Source of the DNA: Martinezella rhizogenes
GTDB lineage: Bacteria > Pseudomonadota > Alphaproteobacteria > Rhizobiales > Rhizobiaceae
DNA: 64,000 nt
Assembly: GCA_013322215.1 (NCBI GenBank)
Contig: JAAMEZ010000056.1
Location: 310,001 to 374,000 of the forward strand
Reading direction: 5' to 3'
Position numbers and translations under genes: made by a program. Shown here piece after piece: positions 26,244 through 34,668 of this stretch. Each line of letters starts with the position of its first letter. Positions within the stretch are counted from its first letter, which is position 1. Under the pieces are notes generated by a model. The model made no database searches, was not told the DNA's origin, and was given only the letters and a program-made list of their open reading frames with translations.

Positions 26244-27275
26244 ATGGATTATCGCAAGCTCGGCCCAAGCGGGGCCGTCGTCACGGCCTATTGCCTTGGC
26301 ACCATGACGTTCGGCGCGGAAGCGAGTGAGGCCGCGTCGCATAAGCTTCTGGACGATTATTTCGCATGGGGCGGCAACTTCATCGATACCGCCGATGTCT
26401 ACAGCGCAGGCAAGTCGGAAGAGATCATCGGCCGCTGGCTGAAGGCACGTCCGACCGAGGCCCGCCAGGCCGTCGTCGCTACCAAGGGCCGTTTCCCGAT
26501 GGGCAAGGGGCCGAACGATATCGGTCTTTCGCGCCGGCATCTGGGCCAGGCCCTGGACGACTCGCTGCGTCGTCTCGGCATCGACCATATCGATCTCTAT
26601 CAGATGCACGCCTGGGACGCGTTGACGCCGATCGAGGAGACGCTTCGCTTTCTCGACGATGCCGTACGCGCCGGCAAGATCGGCTATTACGGCTTTTCCA
26701 ACTATGTCGGCTGGCATATCGCCAAGGCAGCCGAGATTGCCAAGGCACAGGGCTATACGCGGCCGGTGACGCTGCAGCCGCAATATAATCTGCTCATCCG
26801 CGATATCGAGCTCGAAATCGTCGATGCCTGCCTTGACGCCGGCATGGGCCTGCTTCCCTGGTCGCCGCTCGGCGGCGGCTGGCTGACCGGCAAATACAAG
26901 CGCGACGAGATGCCGACCGGCGCCACAAGACTTGGCGAAAACCCCAATCGCGGCAGTGAATCCTTTGCGCCGCGCAATGCGCAGGAGCGGACCTGGGCGA
27001 TCATTGCCGCTGTGGAGGAAATCGCCAAAGTGCGCGGCGTCAGCATGGCGCAGGTAGCGCTTGCCTGGACGGCCACACGCCCGGCGGTGACTTCAGTCAT
27101 CCTCGGCGCCCGCACGTCCGAGCAGCTTGCCGACAATCTGGGTGCTGCCAAGCTGATACTGTCGGACGCAGAGATGGCTCGACTGAACGAGGTCAGCGCG
27201 CCGCAACCCGCTGCCTATCCTTACGGGGAAAGCGGCCGGAACCAGCGCCATCGCAAGATCGAGGGTGGCCGCTAA
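26244..27275 (+). CDS. Aldo/keto reductase (YghZ/AKR11-14-like)
   Basis: 343-residue TIM-barrel NADPH-dependent oxidoreductase. MDYRKLGPSGAVVTAYCLGTMTFG opens the barrel; the tetrad Asp and Tyr are in NFIDTADVYSAGKSE, the Lys in VVATKGRF, and the His in IDLYQMHAWD. The C-terminal cofactor site SVILGARTSEQLADNLGA follows. The ATG at 26244 has AGAGGAGG before it. It stands alone and converges on a second aldo/keto reductase. The substrate is unknown. Confidence 0.9.
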   Translation: MDYRKLGPSGAVVTAYCLGTMTFGAEASEAASHKLLDDYFAWGGNFIDTADVYSAGKSEEIIGRWLKARPTEARQAVVATKGRFPMGKGPNDIGLSRRHLGQALDDSLRRLGIDHIDLYQMHAWDALTPIEETLRFLDDAVRAGKIGYYGFSNYVGWHIAKAAEIAKAQGYTRPVTLQPQYNLLIRDIELEIVDACLDAGMGLLPWSPLGGGWLTGKYKRDEMPTGATRLGENPNRGSESFAPRNAQERTWAIIAAVEEIAKVRGVSMAQVALAWTATRPAVTSVILGARTSEQLADNLGAAKLILSDAEMARLNEVSAPQPAAYPYGESGRNQRHRKIEGGR

Positions 27276-27285
27276 AACGCATTCA

Positions 27286-27313
27286 GCGGCGAAGCATTTA
27301 CCTGCTTCGCCGC
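27286..27313. terminator. Hairpin between convergent aldo/keto reductase genes
   Basis: GCGGCGAAGCA (27286-27296) and TGCTTCGCCGC (27303-27313) form a perfect 11-base stem with a TTTACC loop. No long T-run follows, but the position between two converging genes supports transcription termination. Confidence 0.6.
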
Positions 27314-27336
27314 CGTCATCAGGATCGTCTACCGCG

Positions 27337-28371
27337 TCAAACCAGCGGCGGGTTCAGTCTGGCGAAGCCCTCCTGGCGCCGATACGGAAAATAGGGATAG
27401 GGAGCAGTCAGCTCACTGACCTTGTCGAGCTTCCCGACCTGCTCTTTCGAAAGCGTCCAGCCGGCCGCACCGAGATTCTGGCGCAACTGCTCTTCATTGC
27501 GCGCACCGATGATGACGCTTGAAACAGTCGGCCGGCTTAGCAACCAGTTGATGGCAATCTGCGGCACGCTCTTTCCGGTTTCACCGGCGATCTCATCCAG
27601 AACATCGACGATATCGAACAGCCTCTCATCATCGACAGGCGGGCCGAAGGATGCGGTTTCGTGCAGACGGCTTGTCTCCGGCAAAGGCTGGCCGCGACGG
27701 ATCTTGCCTGTCAGCCTCCCCCAGGCCAGCGGGCTCCAGACGAGCGCGCCGACATTCTGATCGCTGCCAAGGGGCATCAGTTCCCATTCATAGTCACGGC
27801 CGGCGAGCGAATAATAGACCTGATGGGCGACATAGCGAACGTAGCCACGCTTCTCGGACACGACGAGCGATTTCATCAACTCCCAACCGGAGAAATTGGA
27901 GGCGCCGATATAGCGGATCTTTCCCGCCTTCACGAGTTGATCAAGGGTGGAGAGCGTTTCCTCGATCGGCGTCGAGGCGTCGAAAGCGTGCAGTTGCAAG
28001 AGGTCGATGTAATCTGTCCCGAGCCGGCGCAGGGCAGCGTCGACCGATTTGATAAGGCGCAAGCGCGAGCTGCCCCAGTCGGCCGGTCCATCGCCTATCG
28101 GCAAAGCCGTCTTCGTTGAAATCAAGACAGCATCCCGCCTGCCCCGGATCGCCTCGCCGAGTACCTCCTCCGATGCGCCCGCCGAATAGACGTCGGCCGT
28201 ATCAAAGAGATTGACGCCCGCTTCCAGGCAGATGTCGACCAGGCGCCGCGCTTCCCTAGCATCCGTCGAACCCCAGGCGCTGAAGAGCGGCCCGCTGCCG
28301 GCAAATGTGCCGGCACCAAAACTGAGAACCGGAACGCGTAAGCCGGAAGCACCGAGATTTCTGTATTCCAT
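27337..28371 (-). CDS. Aldo/keto reductase beside a LysR regulator
   Basis: 344-residue aldo/keto reductase. MEYRNLGASGLRVPVLSFGAGTF begins the barrel; NLFDTADVYSAGASEEVLG holds the catalytic Asp and Tyr, LISTKTAL the Lys and DLLQLHAFD the His; VIIGARNEEQLRQNLGA binds the cofactor phosphate. AGGAG lies about 7 bases before the ATG. It is divergent from the LysR gene at 28466 with 94 bases between, so LysR-controlled expression is likely. It is related to, but clearly distinct from, the reductase at 26244. Confidence 0.9.
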   Translation of the reverse strand: MEYRNLGASGLRVPVLSFGAGTFAGSGPLFSAWGSTDAREARRLVDICLEAGVNLFDTADVYSAGASEEVLGEAIRGRRDAVLISTKTALPIGDGPADWGSSRLRLIKSVDAALRRLGTDYIDLLQLHAFDASTPIEETLSTLDQLVKAGKIRYIGASNFSGWELMKSLVVSEKRGYVRYVAHQVYYSLAGRDYEWELMPLGSDQNVGALVWSPLAWGRLTGKIRRGQPLPETSRLHETASFGPPVDDERLFDIVDVLDEIAGETGKSVPQIAINWLLSRPTVSSVIIGARNEEQLRQNLGAAGWTLSKEQVGKLDKVSELTAPYPYFPYRRQEGFARLNPPLV

Positions 28372-28465
28372 GGTCTATCTCCTGTTGGTTCCTCAGATAG
28401 ATAGACGCTCAGATAAAGGTGATATAGATTGCCGGAAAGAAACTGATTTATGATTTCAATTCATC

Positions 28466-29368
28466 ATGAGCCGTCAAGAGATCAATCGTTCCGGTGAAAT
28501 GGAAGTCTTCGTGCGCGCCGTGGAACTCGGCGGTTTCACCGCTGCGGCCATAGCCTGCCGGATGACGCCTTCAGCCGTCAGCAAACTTGTCACGAGACTT
28601 GAAAAGCGCCTTGGCGCTCGTCTCATCCATCGCTCGACGCGGCGATTGCAGCTGACCCCCGAGGGCTGCACATTTTTCGAGCGCAGCGTCGCGATCCTCG
28701 CCGATATTGCCGAGGCCGAACGCCATGCCTCGGCGGGAGAGCAGGTTGCGGGACATATCCGCATCAACACCAGCGGCTCCTTCGGCAATCATGTGCTGGC
28801 TCCACTCATTCCCGGCTTCATGGCGCTGCATTCCAACGTTTCGCTGGAGATCTTTCATACCGATCGTATCGTCGACCTGATGGAGGAGCGCGCCGATGTC
28901 GCGATCCGAGCCGGGCCACTGAAAAGCTCCAGCCTCACGGCCCGCAAGCTCGGTGCGACACGAAATATCATCGTCGCCTCGCCAGACTACCTGCGACGAC
29001 ATGGCGTGCCGCGCTCCCCCGCCGAGCTGGCAAAGCATTGCCGTATCGGCTTTGCCTATTCCCGGACGGTCGAAGGCTGGCCGTTGCTAGTTGATGGCGA
29101 GGTTGCGACGATCCCCGCTGCGCGTAGCCTGCAGGTGGGCGACGGCGAAGCCATGCGGCACCTTGCGCTTGCCGGTGCCGGCCTGGCGCGCCTTGCCGCC
29201 TTTACCGTCAAATCGGATATCGCGGCCGGCCGTTTGCAGCCGGTGCTTGAAGAGCTCAATCCGGGCGACAGCGAGGAGTTCCACGCCGTCTATATCGGCC
29301 AGGGCGGCCCCTTGCCGGCCCGCGTGCGCGCATTGCTGGAATTCCTGCGCGAAAACGTCCGCCTATAA
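28466..29368 (+). CDS. LysR-family transcriptional regulator
   Basis: 300 residues. The winged helix (about 10-70) contains GGFTAAAIACRMTPSAVSKLVTRLEKRLGARLIHRSTRRLQLT, and the effector domain begins near residue 95 (GHIRINTSGSFGNHVLAPLIPGF). This is the CrgA/DmlR-like subgroup, which often controls a divergent oxidoreductase. Here the divergent partner is the aldo/keto reductase at 27337. The ribosome-binding site is weak. Confidence 0.92.
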   Translation: MSRQEINRSGEMEVFVRAVELGGFTAAAIACRMTPSAVSKLVTRLEKRLGARLIHRSTRRLQLTPEGCTFFERSVAILADIAEAERHASAGEQVAGHIRINTSGSFGNHVLAPLIPGFMALHSNVSLEIFHTDRIVDLMEERADVAIRAGPLKSSSLTARKLGATRNIIVASPDYLRRHGVPRSPAELAKHCRIGFAYSRTVEGWPLLVDGEVATIPAARSLQVGDGEAMRHLALAGAGLARLAAFTVKSDIAAGRLQPVLEELNPGDSEEFHAVYIGQGGPLPARVRALLEFLRENVRL

Positions 29369-29379
29369 ACTATAAAAAT

Positions 29380-29402
29380 GATGCGGCCATCAAGGCCGCA
29401 TC
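29380..29402. terminator. Bidirectional terminator hairpin
   Basis: GATGCGGCC (29380-29388) pairs with GGCCGCATC (29394-29402) across ATCAA, with an A-run upstream that supplies a T-run on the minus strand. It lies between the convergent lysR (ends 29368) and peroxiredoxin (ends 29436) genes. Confidence 0.75.
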
Positions 29403-29435
29403 GCGTCAGCTAAAATTCTTTGGTCAGCACGCCGA

Positions 29436-30095
29436 TCAGGCGGTCGGCTGGCGGGTCTTGCGCAGATAAGGCAATACCGTATCGAACGAGCCGAAGCGGG
29501 TGATGGCGTCTTCGTTGGAAACTGCGGCCGTGATGATGACGTCTTCGCCCTGCTGCCAGTTTGCCGGTGTCGCGACCTGATGCTTGGATGTCAGCTGGAT
29601 CGAGTCGATCGCGCGCAGGATTTCGCCGAAGTTGCGGCCTGTCGTCATCGGATAGGTGAGGATCAGCTTGATCTTCTTGTCGGGGCCGATGACGAAGACG
29701 GAGCGGACGGTAGCGTTGTCGGCGGGCGTGCGGCCTTCTGAGCTTTCGCCGGCACCTGCCGGTAGCATGTCATAGAGCTTGGCGACCTTGAGGTCCTTGT
29801 CTCCGATCAGCGGATAGTCGACGTCGAAGCCGGTCGCCGTCTTGATATCGTTCTTCCAGCGACCATGGCTCTCCACAGGATCGACGGAGATACCGATGAT
29901 CTTGACGCCGCGCTTGCGGAATTCGCCTTCAAGGCCGGCCATCGCGCCGAGTTCCGTCGTGCAGACCGGCGTGAAGTTCTTCGGATGCGAGAAGAGTACG
30001 GCCCAACCGTCGCCAATCCAGTTATGGAACTGAACCTCGCCCTGCGTCGTCTCTGCCGTAAAATCCGGCGCGATATCGTTGATGCGCAAACTCAT
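29436..30095 (-). CDS. 1-Cys peroxiredoxin (PRDX6 type)
   Basis: 219-residue thiol peroxidase reducing H2O2 or organic peroxides. The peroxidatic C45 is in FTPVCTTELG, and no other cysteine is visible, which makes it a 1-Cys enzyme. The family's C-terminal arm is present (LTYPMTTGRNFGEILRAIDS, then WQQGEDVIITAAVS). The ATG at 30095 follows GGAGG. It is followed on the same strand by nothing until the terminator hairpin. The cytosolic reductant is not apparent from its neighbours. Confidence 0.94.
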   Translation of the reverse strand: MSLRINDIAPDFTAETTQGEVQFHNWIGDGWAVLFSHPKNFTPVCTTELGAMAGLEGEFRKRGVKIIGISVDPVESHGRWKNDIKTATGFDVDYPLIGDKDLKVAKLYDMLPAGAGESSEGRTPADNATVRSVFVIGPDKKIKLILTYPMTTGRNFGEILRAIDSIQLTSKHQVATPANWQQGEDVIITAAVSNEDAITRFGSFDTVLPYLRKTRQPTA

Positions 30096-30206
30096 TGTCT
30101 TACCTCCAAAGAACCTGCCCTGGCGCGCTTGGAATGGCAGCCGAGGGACGAGAAGAAAAATCCGCCGCACAATGGCGTCGAATGGCCGATATGAAAAGCC
30201 CTTCTT

Positions 30207-30791
30207 TTAGATGGACGCCGCGATTGCCGCCGAAAACCCTTGTGGCCTGCGATGCCTGCTGCGTGCTTTCAGCATTTCGAGAAAGCCGTAACCGCTCGCC
30301 CAGCGCCCGAAACCGCTCGCTATATTGATATGCCCGGCAAGACCAATATTGCGAACATCCGAATTCCAGAGCCGTCCGAACATGCCGAGCCGGTCGAGGC
30401 TCATATAGATGTCGTTCAAACTCCCGACCGTCATGCTGGGGAAAGGCAGCGTTTCCGTCGGCATGGTGCCGAAAGACAGATGTCCGGCATGCAGGGCTTC
30501 CGTCACCGGAATATCACAAGGGGCTACAAGTAGCGCGCCTTTGACCCTTCGCGCGGCCTGGCGTCCAGCCAACCTCGCCGTCAACACGCAGCCCAGGCTG
30601 TGGGCGACGATATAGGCTTCACCCGCCTCTTCCAGCGCGGCTTCCAATTTTTCCATCCAGCTGCCGAGATTGGGAAAGTCCCAGTCGTCCTGCTCGACGA
30701 GCCGGACGTCGTGATGATCCTGCAGCCAATAGCGCTGCCAATGCCCCTCGCCCGAGCCGAAAAGGCCAGGCACAATCAGTACCCTGGTCAT
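30207..30791 (-). CDS. RBBP9/YdeN-type alpha/beta hydrolase
   Basis: 194-residue serine hydrolase. It begins with LIVPGLFGSGEGHWQRYW, carries the nucleophile in IVAHSLGCVLTA (Ser near residue 69), a likely acid in GSLNDIYMS and the His in GLAGHINIASGFGRW. The RBBP9 (Ser_hydrolase) family's substrates are mostly unknown. The ATG at 30791 has GAGG about 6 bases upstream. The upstream small gene at 30857 is on the same strand and may share its transcript. Confidence 0.85.
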   Translation of the reverse strand: MTRVLIVPGLFGSGEGHWQRYWLQDHHDVRLVEQDDWDFPNLGSWMEKLEAALEEAGEAYIVAHSLGCVLTARLAGRQAARRVKGALLVAPCDIPVTEALHAGHLSFGTMPTETLPFPSMTVGSLNDIYMSLDRLGMFGRLWNSDVRNIGLAGHINIASGFGRWASGYGFLEMLKARSRHRRPQGFSAAIAASI

Positions 30792-30856
30792 GTAAGCCTC
30801 ACGAGAAAAAGCGATCGAACACAAAGCTCGCGACGGGAAATCAAAGGCGCACCCCT

Positions 30857-31027
30857 TCAATACCAGGGCGCGGGCGACGTGCACCAATAGTAGATCTCGT
30901 AGTCGCGCGCGGAGAGCTCTCGCTCCGCGGATCCAGTTCGATCAACGGACTGGATGCGTCCATTCGCATCTTGCAGCGCGCGCCCAGCAAAAATCGCCTT
31001 CAGGCGGCTAATGACATTCCATTTCAT
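30857..31027 (-). CDS. Small hypothetical protein, 56 residues
   Basis: MKWNVISRLKAIFAGRALQ opens a 56-residue protein with a basic, amphipathic N-terminus and an aromatic C-terminus (YEIYYWC, then PAPWY). The start has a strong GGAGGG at 6-7 bases, which argues for a real gene. No family is recognised. It lies between an FMN reductase gene and a hydrolase gene, all on the minus strand, and the gaps (about 60 bases each side) allow co-transcription. Confidence 0.55.
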   Translation of the reverse strand: MKWNVISRLKAIFAGRALQDANGRIQSVDRTGSAERELSARDYEIYYWCTSPAPWY

Positions 31028-31086
31028 GTAACCCTCCATTTGGTTGATAAATCCGAGGCGGCGGGATGCAATTGTCCATCAACCCA

Positions 31087-31647
31087 TCATTCGGCCGCAG
31101 CGAGCACCCTTACCGAATGCGGGAAGAAAGCCGAGAGCTCGCCGACGACTTCATCGATCCGGTTGGCGAGCGGTTCCGAAGAGACCTTGTAGTCGGTAAA
31201 ATCACGATCCGACGCATAGACGGCGGTCGGCAGGGTATGTGCCATGAAGAAACCGAAGAGCGGCCGCAACTGATGTTCCACCATCAGCGCATGTCTGTCT
31301 CCGCCGCCGGTCGCGGTGATGACGATCGGCTTGGCGCGCAGCTCGTGCGGGTCGATGAGATCGATCAGATGCTTGAACAGCCCGGGATAGGATCCCTTGA
31401 AGGTCGGCGAACCGATAATCAGCGCATCCGCAGAGACGATATCGTCGATCACGCCTTTCGCCTGATCATCAAGCTCCTTGCGCCACTGGGCAGTGCCGAG
31501 AGACGGACCAACATCGTGCAGATCATAGACCTTACTTGAGAAGCCATATCGCTCAATTGCCAAATCCGCGACGGTCTGGACCAGCGCGTAGGTCTTCGAC
31601 GGCCTGTTGAAGCTGCCGGCAATGCCGACGAGTTTGGGCACACTCAT
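31087..31647 (-). CDS. NADPH-dependent FMN reductase-family protein
   Basis: 186-residue flavodoxin-like reductase. The FMN phosphate loop is GIAGSFNRPSKTYAL near residue 8; GSPTFKGSYPGLFKHLIDLI and TATGGGDRHALMVEHQLRPLFGFF are typical of MsuE/SsuE-like FMN reductases. These supply reduced flavin to two-component monooxygenases, though none lies nearby. The ATG at 31647 has AAGGG 7 bases upstream; two earlier in-frame ATGs are less likely. Confidence 0.85.
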   Translation of the reverse strand: MSVPKLVGIAGSFNRPSKTYALVQTVADLAIERYGFSSKVYDLHDVGPSLGTAQWRKELDDQAKGVIDDIVSADALIIGSPTFKGSYPGLFKHLIDLIDPHELRAKPIVITATGGGDRHALMVEHQLRPLFGFFMAHTLPTAVYASDRDFTDYKVSSEPLANRIDEVVGELSAFFPHSVRVLAAAE

Positions 31648-31689
31648 TCTCATCCCTTCCGATGATCCCATGCGTTTTCGATAATGCAA

Positions 31690-32078
31690 ATATTGTCCAC
31701 AAAAATAGTAGATTAAAAGGAACAGCGATCTCTGAACGCATGGGAATTGGAAAATCTCTTTCTACATTGCCACCAGCTGGACGGACCGCAACAAGTGTCA
31801 ATCGGCCGAAGGGTTAGGCGACATAACTTGCATCTTTAAAAATGTCGCGGGCGCCAAATGGCGGCCGGAATGGGATGCATTGTATCACCGGAGCTGGAAC
31901 AGGGCATTGCAAGACGCATTGCCGCAGGGAGGCGGCCCACTGCTCTCTTAGACTGGTTGTCGCGAAAACCGACTTCTCCCGCACACCATAAATGGGGGCA
32001 GTCATCCGCCTCGCATTCAGTCGCGTGGTGGAGACAGGTCTTGCAATCGGCATTGATCTTCCGCCGCTCGCAAGGAGT
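31690..32078. other. Gene-free stretch of about 390 bases
   Basis: No convincing coding sequence on either strand. The first 60 bases are AT-rich and may hold the promoter for the FMN reductase gene. Short open frames here lack ribosome-binding sites and recognisable motifs. It separates the redox genes from the sugar catabolic locus and may mark an insertion boundary. Confidence 0.5.
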
Positions 32079-33275
32079 TCAATCAAAAAACATATGATCT
32101 TCGTCTGTCAGATAAGATCTCGCTTTTTCCGCATTCAGCGTCACTCCAAGGCCAGGAGCATCCCAAACCGCCATGTGACCATCCACGACCAAGGGCTTCG
32201 GCAACCCATCCACGATATCGTACCACCAGGACGGATCGCCGACGGTATATTCAAAGGCGACATAATTGTGCGGGAGTGCTGCACAGACTTGGACGAGAGC
32301 GGCAAGCCCCAGCAAACCATTGGCCGTTCCGTGCGGGGCGATCAGGATACCATGCAGATCGGCATATTCTGCAATCCATTTAAGCTCGGCGATACCGCCG
32401 ACATCGCAAGGATCGGGGCCAATGATATTGACCGCCTTGCTCTCGATCAACGGCTTGAAGTTCTGCCTGAGATAGATCTGCTCGCCGGTATGGATCGGTG
32501 TCGATGTCGACAAGGTCAGATCGCGATAGACATCCGCATTGACGAAGGGCGAATAATCGCCGGTCAGCATGTCTTCCAGCCAGACGAGGTTGAAGGGCTC
32601 TACGGCTTTCGCAAAGCGGATCGCGTCCGGCACGGTCCAGCCGGGACCGCAATCGAGCGCGAGGCCGATCCCGTCGCCCAATTCCTCCTTCATCGCGGCA
32701 ACGCAGGCGACCATATGCTTCAGACCGCGTTCGGTAAGCAGGCCGCGGTCGTGGGCGCCATGCATTCCGCCGGCTTCCGGATCGCCATAGAAGAAATCCG
32801 GCACCTCGACCCGCATGCGGCTGTGAAACCCGATAGGCTGTTTGACGATAGTGAAGCCCTCACCCGCCGCCTTCATTTCGCGGCAGCTCCTGGCATAATC
32901 CTCCGGCATGAAGCCGGTCATCGGCTCGCGGACGGCACCATTATAGACGCGAACCCGATCGCGCACCTTGCCGCCCAGAAGCTTGTAGACCGGCACGCCC
33001 GCCGCCTTGCCGGCAATGTCCCAGAGTGCCATCTCGACGATGCTGACGACCGCCCCCCAGGGCTTGAAGCCGCCGCGCTGCCGGATGCGCAGCATCACGC
33101 GCTCGACGTCCGTGGGATCAAGGCCGATGAGCGCATCCCGGAACGCGAGGATATAAGGCTTCAGGAACGGCTTCCAGGTTTCCGCCTGCGCATAACCATC
33201 GATACCGGCATCGGTGACGATGCGGATAACGGGGCTTGAGCCGATGACGGCACATTTGAGGTCGACGATCTTCAC
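32079..33275 (-). CDS. Enolase-superfamily (mandelate racemase-type) sugar-acid dehydratase
   Basis: 398 residues. The capping domain comes first; the barrel shows metal ligands in LALDCGPGW (Asp), LVWLEDML (Glu) and IHTGEQIY (Glu), and the general acid/base His in LIAPHGTANG. This places it with the mandelate racemase subgroup, which includes many aldonate dehydratases and racemases. The start is a GTG at 33275 preceded by GAGGG; 11 bases separate it from the TIM-barrel gene upstream. With the CUT1 importer, it probably dehydrates an imported sugar acid; the substrate is unknown. Confidence 0.87.
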   Translation of the reverse strand: MKIVDLKCAVIGSSPVIRIVTDAGIDGYAQAETWKPFLKPYILAFRDALIGLDPTDVERVMLRIRQRGGFKPWGAVVSIVEMALWDIAGKAAGVPVYKLLGGKVRDRVRVYNGAVREPMTGFMPEDYARSCREMKAAGEGFTIVKQPIGFHSRMRVEVPDFFYGDPEAGGMHGAHDRGLLTERGLKHMVACVAAMKEELGDGIGLALDCGPGWTVPDAIRFAKAVEPFNLVWLEDMLTGDYSPFVNADVYRDLTLSTSTPIHTGEQIYLRQNFKPLIESKAVNIIGPDPCDVGGIAELKWIAEYADLHGILIAPHGTANGLLGLAALVQVCAALPHNYVAFEYTVGDPSWWYDIVDGLPKPLVVDGHMAVWDAPGLGVTLNAEKARSYLTDEDHMFFD

Positions 33276-33286
33276 CTTGCTGCCCT

Positions 33287-34042
33287 CTACAAGCCGAGCG
33301 AGCGGATATGGTCGATCGATCGCTTGGCAAAGCGCTGCCAATCGGAGGGATTGTCGTGCTCCGTGACGATGTGATCTGCCCGGGTCCTGCGAAAGTATGG
33401 GACCAGAGCTGCCCAGTCGATGATGCCGTCGCCCGTCGCGACCCAGCCGTCGTCGATCGTCGTTCCGAGGAGTGCCGTGTCCTTGGTTTGAATGGCGACA
33501 ATGCGATCGGCATAGCGTTCCAGTTCGGCAGCGGGATCGGCGCCGGCGCGCGTGATCCAGCCGCAATCGATCTCGAACAAGACTTCATAACCGGCACCAA
33601 GAATGTGATCGATCGGCCTCGATCCGTCGGCAAGCGGAGCGTACTCGAAATCATGGTTGTGCCAGGCAACCTTCAAGCCGTAACGCGCCGCACGTTCGGC
33701 GCCCCGCGCAAGCTGCTCGCCGATCCTCTGCCAATAATCAGCGGTATCGATACGCTCCTCCTTCGGCACGAAAGGCGGGATCATGTAGGTCGCGCCGAGC
33801 GTCTGCGCGATCTCGATGAAGCGATCCGGCTCAGCGACCAGCCCTTTCAGCGGCATATGAAATCCGAAGCAGGCAAGGCCCGCATTATCGATCTGCCGCC
33901 GCAACAGCGCGGGATCGCTTTCATAGGCCGGCAGCCACGGCTCGATCGCGTCATATCCCAGGGATTTCAGTAGGGGGAACTGCGCATGAAGCGGCGGGAA
34001 GTTCCTCGATGAATACAGTTGATACGCGATCGGATAAGCCAT
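33287..34042 (-). CDS. TIM-barrel sugar phosphate isomerase/epimerase-family protein
   Basis: 251-residue AP-endonuclease-2-type barrel. Likely metal ligands are in WHNHDFEY, FEIDCGWI and TEHDNPSD. The family includes xylose isomerase-like epimerases, 3-keto-glycoside-cleaving enzymes and inosose dehydratases, so the activity is uncertain. It is clearly paralogous to the protein at 47808-48569: both share HNH..E, DG..P.D, a DIxW/DCGW segment, a V/I-x-KD strand, DGW..x-GxGI-DW and EHDNP. It lies 11 bases upstream of the dehydratase. Confidence 0.87.
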   Translation of the reverse strand: MAYPIAYQLYSSRNFPPLHAQFPLLKSLGYDAIEPWLPAYESDPALLRRQIDNAGLACFGFHMPLKGLVAEPDRFIEIAQTLGATYMIPPFVPKEERIDTADYWQRIGEQLARGAERAARYGLKVAWHNHDFEYAPLADGSRPIDHILGAGYEVLFEIDCGWITRAGADPAAELERYADRIVAIQTKDTALLGTTIDDGWVATGDGIIDWAALVPYFRRTRADHIVTEHDNPSDWQRFAKRSIDHIRSLGL

Positions 34043-34108
34043 GAATCTGCTCTCTGGGGGATGAACATCAAAGGTAACCAGCCCTACGCTCGAGCGGGCC
34101 GGCAGAAA

Positions 34109-34588
34109 TCAGCCCTGTGACTCCTTGTCCTTGTCGAATTCGAGCAACTCGACCATGACGCCAAGGTCCTTGACGGTGTCGTAATAGGCATAGCGGCCAT
34201 GACCGCCGTCAAATTCACCACGCTGCAGCAGCTGATGGCCCTTACCTTCGAGAAATGCGTTGCGCTTCGTCAGGTTACGGGTCCGAAACGCGATATGGTG
34301 GCAGCCCGGCCCCTTTTCCTCCAGCAGATCGCGCCAGGCGCTTTTCTCCGGCCCGGGCTGAAGAAACTCGACATCGATATTTCCAAACTTGAACATCATG
34401 ATGCGGCAGCCGACGGCGGCAGGCTTGCCGTCGTAGATCGCCTGCGCCACATCAGGCTCCGCGGCCCTGCCCTCCTTGGGCATGGGTTTGCCTGTCAGAT
34501 CGGAGAACCATTGCGCTGATTTCACCACATCGTCGGTGACGAAGCAGATCTGCATGACGGCATCTTCGTCGAGAAGTCTTGTGTCCAT
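34109..34588 (-). CDS. VOC-superfamily (glyoxalase-like) protein
   Basis: About 159 residues of paired beta-alpha-beta-beta-beta modules. Likely metal-ligand positions are DVEFLQPG (Glu), GCHHIAFRT (His) and VMVELLEF (Glu). Family members include lyases, dioxygenases and epimerases, and no specific activity can be named. The start is uncertain: 34588 fits the domain, with in-frame ATGs at 34606 and 34657. It lies between the binding-protein and TIM-barrel genes of one operon, so it probably acts on the same substrate. Confidence 0.8.
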   Translation of the reverse strand: MDTRLLDEDAVMQICFVTDDVVKSAQWFSDLTGKPMPKEGRAAEPDVAQAIYDGKPAAVGCRIMMFKFGNIDVEFLQPGPEKSAWRDLLEEKGPGCHHIAFRTRNLTKRNAFLEGKGHQLLQRGEFDGGHGRYAYYDTVKDLGVMVELLEFDKDKESQG

Positions 34589-34668
34589 GTCTGCAATACC
34601 TTCCATTCCTGTTTCGCTGCCGGCGGCAATAAAGCTTGCCGCCACGTCAAGCATCATGCTTCCGGTCT

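Noticed and set aside
31814..32086. Short minus-strand open frame of 90 codons in the gap before the enolase-family gene
   Set aside because: No ribosome-binding site, no recognisable domain and odd composition.
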